Assembly: GCF_012933505.1 (NCBI RefSeq)
Contig: NZ_JABBNB010000012.1
Location: 109,399-173,398, forward strand
Direction of reading: 5' to 3'
Length of the DNA stretch: 64,000 nucleotides
Source of the DNA: Gordonia asplenii
Lineage (GTDB): Bacteria; Actinomycetota; Actinomycetes; Mycobacteriales; Mycobacteriaceae
Positions 30,788-64,000 of the stretch are shown here, piece after piece. The position numbers and the translations under genes were made by a program. The first letter of the stretch is position 1; every line of letters starts with the position of its first letter. The notes under the pieces are model-generated. The model searched no databases and had not been told where the DNA came from. It saw only the letters and a program-made list of their open reading frames with translations.

Positions 30788-30791
<4 letters not shown>
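22686..30791 (+). CDS. non-ribosomal peptide synthetase NRPS1, C-A-T-C-A-T-C plus A-like tail
   Basis: A 2701-residue multimodular NRPS. The order is: starter-type condensation domain (about 25-440, HHIVIDG near 157), A (FTSGSTG near 616), T (LGGDSL near 1013), C (HHIAADG near 1199), A (YTSGSTG near 1688), T (LGGNSL near 2069) and a final C (HHISADG near 2255). Last comes a 120-residue tail resembling the first part of an A domain, ending in TDSHQ repeats. The N-terminal C domain (LPLTAAQRGMWFAENLSPGYSVNIAQY) is of the EntF/starter kind, so the line probably begins with an acyl or aryl group. The GTGA overlap with NRPS2 couples the two. The start codon is uncertain: ATG 22686 lacks a close RBS, and TTG 22710 with AGAGGAG in front is an alternative. 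Confidence 0.95.
22758..25860 (+). other. NRPS1 module 1: starter C - A(Ser) - T
   Basis: The starter condensation domain is followed by an A domain whose nine specificity positions, aligned by hand to GrsA-PheA, read D V W H F S L V D, the serine code. The carrier site is LGGDSLLAARL. The predicted first residue is N-acylated or N-arylated L-Ser. Confidence 0.8.
25880..29010 (+). other. NRPS1 module 2: C - A(unassigned) - T
   Basis: An LCL-type C domain precedes an A domain with specificity positions D A I L I A L V W. I know no firm match; a hydrophobic residue is likely from Ala, Ile and Leu in the pocket. The carrier site is LGGNSLSATRV. Confidence 0.7.
29060..30791 (+). other. NRPS1 C-terminal C domain and A-domain-like tail
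   Basis: A complete C domain (HHISADG) ends the catalytic part, so its acceptor must be supplied by another protein. The tail starting TLLSAAAVIDPTGVAVALDG resembles the N-terminal subdomain of an A domain but stops before any core motif. The last residues hold three TDSHQ-type repeats encoded by a 15-bp unit (about 30704-30748). Confidence 0.7.
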
Positions 30792-58954
<28,163 letters not shown>

Positions 58955-59003
58955 CTCCGGTCGCCGGTTCGGTCAAACGATGTACATCACTACCGGTAAC
59001 GAT

Positions 59004-59031
59004 TGAAGTGGTCGCGAACGATATGGATACT
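59004..59031 (+). promoter_or_regulatory. candidate sigma-70-type promoter of panD
   Basis: TTGAAG (59004-59009) and GATACT (59026-59031) are 16 bp apart and lie about 32 bp before the panD start, within the 108-bp gap after NRPS2. This suggests panD is not only transcribed from the NRPS promoter. Confidence 0.45.
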
Positions 59032-59062
59032 CGAGTGAGACCTTAGGAAGAGGACCCAGCCA

Positions 59063-59491
59063 ATGTTGCGAACCATGATGACGTCGAAGATCCACCGGGC
59101 CACAGTGACCCAGGCGGACCTGCACTACGTGGGTTCGGTGACCATCGACCAGGACCTACTCGACGCCGCTGACCTGCTGGAAGGCGAACAGGTCACCATC
59201 GTCGACATCACCAACGGCGCACGGTTGGAGACCTACGCCATCGCCGGCGACCGGGGCACCGGCGTCATCGGCATCAACGGCGCGGCCGCACATCTGGTGC
59301 ACCCCGGCGATCTCGTGATCATCATCGCCTACGGCATGCTGAACGAAGCCGAACTGCGCGAGTACGCGCCGCACGTCGTATTCGTCGACGCCGACAATCG
59401 CGTGCTCACCGAGGGCACCGACCCGGCCGACGTTCCCGAGGGGTCGGGTCTGCTCGATCCCCGGCATCCGGCGGCTCTGATCAGCGCCTGA
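59063..59491 (+). CDS. panD: aspartate 1-decarboxylase proenzyme
   Basis: A 142-residue pyruvoyl-dependent enzyme that turns L-aspartate into beta-alanine. [20 protein letters not shown], then HYVGSVTID, is the canonical N-terminus. Self-cleavage at Gly24-Ser25 makes the pyruvoyl group, and Lys9, His11 and Tyr22 are in the expected places. [10 protein letters not shown] and [25 protein letters not shown] are the conserved core. The length matches mycobacterial PanD (139 aa). GAAGAGG precedes ATG 59063. It usually sits with panC/panB, but here it lies alone between two NRPS genes. Beta-alanine could be a building block, or could feed pantothenate and so phosphopantetheine for the many carrier domains. 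Confidence 0.95.
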   Translation: MLRTMMTSKIHRATVTQADLHYVGSVTIDQDLLDAADLLEGEQVTIVDITNGARLETYAIAGDRGTGVIGINGAAAHLVHPGDLVIIIAYGMLNEAELREYAPHVVFVDADNRVLTEGTDPADVPEGSGLLDPRHPAALISA

Positions 59492-59512
59492 AAGGCGAGC
59501 TTTCTTTCTGTT
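59485..59512 (+). terminator. weak candidate terminator after panD
   Basis: CGCCT and AGGCG form a 5-bp stem over a GAA loop spanning the stop codon, followed by a T-rich run (AGCTTTCTTTCTGTTG). The stem is short, so the call is tentative. Confidence 0.35.
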
Positions 59513-59520
59513 GTTTCAGT

Positions 59521-59968
59521 TACCTGTTGGTTGAGTGAGGCGTAGCCATCCTGCTGGTTGAGCTCGGCGCAAGGCATCCTGCTGGTACTGGCGAGGCGCA
59601 TGCCATCCTGCTGTTTGAGTTCGGCGCGCCCATCCTGCCGGTTGAGCGAGGCGTAGCCGAGTCGAAACCCCGTTGGTGTGGTCGGCTTGCGGGGTTTCGA
59701 CTCGGGCCTGCGCTAGCGCTTCGGCCCGGCTCAACCGGCGGGTTGGGGGCCTGCGCTCGCGCTTCGGCCCGGCTCAACCGGCGGGGGTTTGAGGCTCGGC
59801 GCAGCCATCCTGCCGGTTGAGCGAGGCGTAGCCGAGTCGAAACCCCGTTGGTGTGGTCGGCGTGCGGGGTTTCGACTCGGGCCTGCGCTGGCGCTTCGGC
59901 CCGACTCAACCGGCGGGTTGGGGGCCTGCGCTGGCGCTTCGGCCCGGCTCAACCGGCGGGATGGTTGA
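59521..59968. repeat. large dispersed-repeat block with long inverted repeats
   Basis: At least eight head segments of the CTGGTTGAGC type occur here. Two larger units each contain GAGTCGAAACCCCG and its exact reverse complement 17 bp apart (59659-59672 with 59690-59703; 59834-59847 with 59865-59878), flanked by further arms CCGGTTGAGC/GCTCAACCGG. Each unit could fold into a long hairpin. The block separates panD from NRPS3. Confidence 0.88.
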
Positions 59969-60355
59969 GCCTGCTCTCGTGCTCTCGTCTGCCTCTGTTC
60001 CGTCGCATGTCGTTGTGGGGCAGGGGTTTTGTCGATTGTTCTCCCGACTTGCGGTTTGTCCGTTTGGTACTGAGCATTCGATCAGATCTTGGTACGCTTG
60101 CGATCGTCGGCTGCGGCTCGGCCTGTCCGGCGACCTGAAGTAGAATCCAGCTGGGCGGGTGGCCGCTTGGGCCATGCGACGTTGCGTAGAAAATTTCGAG
60201 AGTGTGAGTGCAGTTCAGTGAATTTTGTTCGGGCATCAGATGACGTGGCGCCGGCGAGTTCTCCGACGCCGGTGGCTGCGGGGATCGCCGACCGCAGACC
60301 GGTACGTTCGCGGTGAATGTCGATGCTGCGATGAGCCGGCGCCGGAGAGGTCCTG
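59969..60355. other. gene-free region upstream of NRPS3
   Basis: 387 bp without a supported gene. The stretch near 60185-60225 (GTAGAAAATTTCGAGAG, GTGAATTTTGTTC) is AT-rich for this genome and is the likely promoter zone of NRPS3. GGAGAGG at 60344-60350 is its ribosome-binding site. Confidence 0.5.
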
Positions 60356-63300
60356 GTGACTGACAGCTCTCTCTGGGGGGTTGACAACACCAAACGCCGT
60401 TCGATCGTCGGCGACTTCGCCGAAGTGGCGGATGCCTTTGCACGGACGTGGGGAGCGACTCCCTCGACGATCGACCTGCTGCACCTGGCCGCGGTCATCG
60501 AGCCCACCGCGATCGCGGTCGAGGGCTACAACGGCGGAGTCGCCTTCGACGCGTTGCACGCTCGGGCATCATTGCTCGCCGGAGTCCTCGAGCGCCAAGG
60601 ACTGGACCGCGATGCGGCGGTCGGAGCCGCGTTGGCGCCGACCATCCGTCCCGGCACTCCACCCGCAGAGGTCGCCGCGGGCACCCGCGCCGCCGCCGAC
60701 CGGGCTCGGGCGAGCGCCGTCGAAATAGCCGGAACCGTCGACTTCGGCTCACTGCCGGGAATCTTCCGGGCGAGCGCGCGCCTGTTCGGAAACCGAATCG
60801 CACTCACCGACACCAGCGGCGTCGAGCTCACCTATGCGCAGCTCGACGAGCGGTCGGACGACCTCGCCGCGGGATTGATCGCGCTCGGCGCGGGCCCGGA
60901 ACGACTCGTCGGCGTCGCACTCCCGCGCGGCGTCGAACTGATCGTCGCACTGCTGGCCGTCGTCAAGACCGGCGCGGCATACCTACCGCTCGACCAGTCA
61001 CATCCGAAACAACGACTCGCCGCGATCATCGCCGACGCCGACCCGGTGCTGATCCTGACCGACCATGCCACGATCGCCGCGTGGGCTGACGAGCCCGCCG
61101 CAAAGTTGGACACCGCAAAGATGGACACCGTCGAGGGCGTCGTCGCCGCCGGTGATCCGACCGCGCGTGCCCTGATCCCGGCCGAAGTCCATGGCGCGCA
61201 TCCCGCGTACGTCATGTACACCTCCGGCTCGACGGGCAAGCCGAAAGGCGTGTCGGTTACCCATGCGGCCGTCGTGAGCCTGCTGTCGGCGATGGCCCGC
61301 GAATACGACTTCAGCGCCGACGACGTCTGGACCATGTTCCAGTCCTATGCGTTCGACGTCTCGGTGGGCGAGATCTGGGTCGCGCTCGCGTTCGGTGGAC
61401 GGCTGGTGGTGCTCGACTATCTGACCACCAGAACGCCGGAACGCTTCGTCGACGTCCTCGCCGATCAGTCGGTCACCGTCGTCAATCTGACGCCGTCCGC
61501 CTTCTATCAACTCGCCGGTGCGGTGCGCTCACCCGACGGACCGCCGATGCCACCGTCGGTGCGGACGATGATCTTCGTGGGCGAGGCACTCGATTTCGAC
61601 CAAGTGCGACGCTGGTTCGGCGATCGGCGGCGCCGGGGCGAGACCAGTCCGCAGCTGAACAACATGTACGGGCCGACCGAGGCGACCGTGTATCTGACCC
61701 GCCGCGAGCTCAGCGAGGGCTTCGTCGGGCAGACCCTCGCCAGCGACGCCGGACTGGCCCTGCCGGGATCGCGCATGTATGTCCTCGATCCGCAGTTGCG
61801 CCATCGCCCCGACGGCGTGCCCGGGGATCTCTACCTAGCCGGTGATCAACTCGCGCGCGGGTATCGAGGCGTCGGGCAGACGGTGACCCGGTTCGTCTCC
61901 GACCCGTTCGGTGAGCCGGGTGACCGGATGTATCGCACCGGCGACGTCGCGTTGCTGCGCAACGGCTGCCTGGAGTTCTTGGGCCGTGCCGACGACCAGG
62001 TGAAGCTGCGCGGCTACCGGATCGAGCTCGGCGACGTCGAAGCCGCGCTAGCGTCGGCACCAGGTGTCAGCGCCGCCGCCGCGGCGATCAAATCCCCTGC
62101 CGACAGCCCCGACCGGCTGATCGGCTACGTCGTCGGAGTACCCGGTGACGCCGCCCTCGATCCCCTCGACGTTCGCCGATGGGCGGCCACGCGAGTTCCC
62201 GACTACATGGTTCCCGACTTCGTCGTCGTGCTCGATCGATTGCCGCTCAACGTCAACGGCAAACTCGACCGTTCGGCACTGCCGGATGCGGTCGCCACTG
62301 CCACCGCGCAAGCGGTCGCGCCCCGATCCGACGTCGAGGAGACTCTCGCGGCGATCTTCGCCGACGTCCTGGGCCTAGACGAGATCAGTGTGGTGGAGTC
62401 CGTGTTCGACGTCGGCGGCAACTCGCTGCTGGCAGCCCGCATCGTGGCCCGCGCCTGCGACGAACTGGGAGTCGACCTGAATCTTCGCGACCTCTTCGAG
62501 GCCCCGACCGCGCGGCTGCTCGCTGAACGTGCAGGCCATGTCGGTGCGGGAATCGAGCCGATCAGTGTCGTCGTGCCGAGGCCGCATCGTATTCCGTTGT
62601 CGTTCGCCCAGCAGCGGATGTGGTTCATCAACCAGTTCGATCCGGACGACGCAGCGTACAACCTGCCGGTCGTCGTGCGGCTGACCGGAGATGTCGACGT
62701 CGCGGCGCTACGGTCAGCGGTGGCCGACGTGGTGGCGCGCCACGAGATTCTGCGGACGACGTTCCCGGCCGACGACGGTGTGCCGCATCAGGTCGTCGGT
62801 GCCGCGGAAGATGCCGGGGCACAACTGGATTGGGCGATCGTCGACTCCGCGGCTGAGCTGTTCGCACAGGTGCGCCGCGGCTTCGACGTGGGGGCGCAGT
62901 GGCCGGTGCGCGCGCGCCTCACCGGAGTCGACGGTGATGCCTGGCTGTTGGCTGTGGTGCTGCACCACATCGGTGCCGACGGACTGTCGCTGCGACCGTT
63001 GGTCGCCGACGTCGTCGCCGCATACGCGGCGCGGGCGGCAGGCAAGGCCCCGCAGTTCGCGCCGCTGCCGGTGCAGTTCGCTGATTTCGCGATGTGGCAA
63101 CATCGGGTACTCGGCTCGCCTGCCGACGATGATTCCGTTGCGGGCCAACAGCTTTCGTTCTGGCGCCAGCGTCTCGCCGGGCTGCCGGAGGTGTTGGACC
63201 TGCCCGCCGATCGGCCGCGGCCACTTCTGGCGTCGCATCGCGGTGCCGCAGTCGAGTTCGACGTTGCGGCCGAAGTCGGTGACCGCGTCGCCCGGGTGGC

Positions 63301-64000
63301 GTCGGCCCACGGGGTGACGCCGTTCATGGTGGTGCACGCCGCATTGGCGGTGCTGCTGTCGCGGTTGAGCGCGACACGCGACATCGTGGTGGCCTCGCCG
63401 GTGGCCGGACGTGGTCAGGCGGTGCTGGAGCCGCTGGTCGGGATGTTCGTCAACACGCTGGTCTTGCGGACCGCGGTGGACCCGTCCGCGTCGTTCGCCG
63501 AGTTGCTGTCGGTAGTGCGCGGCGTCGATCTGGATGCGTTCGCGCACGCGGACGTGCCCTTCGAGGCGGTGGTCGAGTCGGTGGATCCGGTTCGGTCGCA
63601 GGCATTTTCGCCGTTGGCCCAGGTGATGTTGTCCTTCGATCCGGCCGGCTCCGTCGAGGACGTTGCCGTACCGGTGGCAGGCGTGACCTTCGCCCATGAG
63701 CCGGCCCCCGTTGCCGCGTCGCAGTGGGACCTGTCGTTCGTGTTGACCACCTCCGAGGCCGCGGCGTGGTCGGGCTCGCTCATCTACGCGACCGACCTGT
63801 TCGACGAGAAGACCGCTCGAACCACCGTGGATCGATTCGTCCGACTCATCGACGCACTGACGTCGCAACCGACCGCCGCGGTGGGTGCCGCGCAGTGGTT
63901 GACTCCGTCGGAACTCGCACACGCCGGATCGACCGGGCCGGTGGTCGCGGTGCCTGCGGTGACGCTTGCTGATTTGATCGGTGGGGTGGGGCGTGGTGAT
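60356..64000 (+). CDS. non-ribosomal peptide synthetase NRPS3, A-T-C-..., 3' truncated
   Basis: The first 1215 residues of an NRPS open to the right edge. The start is GTG 60356 with a strong RBS (GGAGAGG). Residues 1-120 are a degenerate A-domain start (TIDLLHLAAVIEPTAIAVEG), then comes a complete A domain (YTSGSTG near residue 288, MYGPTEAT), T (VGGNSLLAARI near 687) and C (HHIGADG near 870). The next A-like segment begins just before the edge. The A-domain positions read D V G N I V M V Y, which I cannot assign; the domain belongs to the same DVWTMF-SYAFD-SV clade as the first A domain of NRPS2. It lacks its own first C domain, so it is either a loading module or takes its donor from NRPS1. 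Separate transcription from NRPS2 is likely. Confidence 0.93.
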   Translation, partial: MTDSSLWGVDNTKRRSIVGDFAEVADAFARTWGATPSTIDLLHLAAVIEPTAIAVEGYNGGVAFDALHARASLLAGVLERQGLDRDAAVGAALAPTIRPGTPPAEVAAGTRAAADRARASAVEIAGTVDFGSLPGIFRASARLFGNRIALTDTSGVELTYAQLDERSDDLAAGLIALGAGPERLVGVALPRGVELIVALLAVVKTGAAYLPLDQSHPKQRLAAIIADADPVLILTDHATIAAWADEPAAKLDTAKMDTVEGVVAAGDPTARALIPAEVHGAHPAYVMYTSGSTGKPKGVSVTHAAVVSLLSAMAREYDFSADDVWTMFQSYAFDVSVGEIWVALAFGGRLVVLDYLTTRTPERFVDVLADQSVTVVNLTPSAFYQLAGAVRSPDGPPMPPSVRTMIFVGEALDFDQVRRWFGDRRRRGETSPQLNNMYGPTEATVYLTRRELSEGFVGQTLASDAGLALPGSRMYVLDPQLRHRPDGVPGDLYLAGDQLARGYRGVGQTVTRFVSDPFGEPGDRMYRTGDVALLRNGCLEFLGRADDQVKLRGYRIELGDVEAALASAPGVSAAAAAIKSPADSPDRLIGYVVGVPGDAALDPLDVRRWAATRVPDYMVPDFVVVLDRLPLNVNGKLDRSALPDAVATATAQAVAPRSDVEETLAAIFADVLGLDEISVVESVFDVGGNSLLAARIVARACDELGVDLNLRDLFEAPTARLLAERAGHVGAGIEPISVVVPRPHRIPLSFAQQRMWFINQFDPDDAAYNLPVVVRLTGDVDVAALRSAVADVVARHEILRTTFPADDGVPHQVVGAAEDAGAQLDWAIVDSAAELFAQVRRGFDVGAQWPVRARLTGVDGDAWLLAVVLHHIGADGLSLRPLVADVVAAYAARAAGKAPQFAPLPVQFADFAMWQHRVLGSPADDDSVAGQQLSFWRQRLAGLPEVLDLPADRPRPLLASHRGAAVEFDVAAEVGDRVARVASAHGVTPFMVVHAALAVLLSRLSATRDIVVASPVAGRGQAVLEPLVGMFVNTLVLRTAVDPSASFAELLSVVRGVDLDAFAHADVPFEAVVESVDPVRSQAFSPLAQVMLSFDPAGSVEDVAVPVAGVTFAHEPAPVAASQWDLSFVLTTSEAAAWSGSLIYATDLFDEKTARTTVDRFVRLIDALTSQPTAAVGAAQWLTPSELAHAGSTGPVVAVPAVTLADLIGGVGRGD

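Overview
The window is 64 kb of very GC-rich DNA with the look of a mycolic-acid actinobacterium. Two MspA-type porins (a family confined to mycolata), a mycobacterial-style PanD and dispersed palindromic repeats of the 'CGCTGGTTGAGCC ... GTGTCGAAACC' type suggest Gordonia or a close relative. This placement is inference; no rRNA or marker gene is present.

Bases 1-8.5 kb hold a catabolic or transport island on the + strand. It has a 5'-truncated choline-kinase-like phosphotransferase, then SDR, SurE, acyl-CoA ligase and aldehyde dehydrogenase chained by 4-nt ATGA overlaps, an APC permease and a pair of overlapping SMR transporters. A TetR gene (-) and a saccharopine-dehydrogenase-like gene follow, diverging from a shared region with two related operator-like motifs. 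Two MspA porins and a strong hairpin terminator end this part.

Bases 12-20.4 kb hold an amine-oxidation island. Two paralogous TetR genes flank a leftward operon of two paralogous flavin amine oxidases and an unusual Hsp100/Clp ATPase; a EutQ-like cupin and a PhyH-type dioxygenase complete the block. A related 20-bp imperfect palindrome lies before both TetR genes and before the amine-oxidase operon. A 63-bp tandem repeat array follows, then a leftward GNAT / pentapeptide-repeat / PPOX group.

From 22.7 kb to the right edge the window is a giant non-ribosomal peptide synthetase (NRPS) locus. NRPS1 (2701 aa) is C-A-T-C-A-T-C plus an A-domain-like tail. NRPS2 (9388 aa) has eight A domains, two epimerisation domains and a terminal thioesterase, and its start overlaps the NRPS1 stop. 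Together they make a ten-module line with four serine-type A domains. An aspartate decarboxylase gene (panD) follows with its own promoter, then about 0.9 kb of repeats and gene-free DNA, then NRPS3, which runs off the right edge. NRPS2 and NRPS3 both begin with a degenerate A-domain N-terminus that matches the NRPS1 tail, which raises the possibility of a branched assembly line sharing one initiation protein. No MbtH, phosphopantetheinyl transferase or exporter gene is seen next to the NRPS genes within the window.
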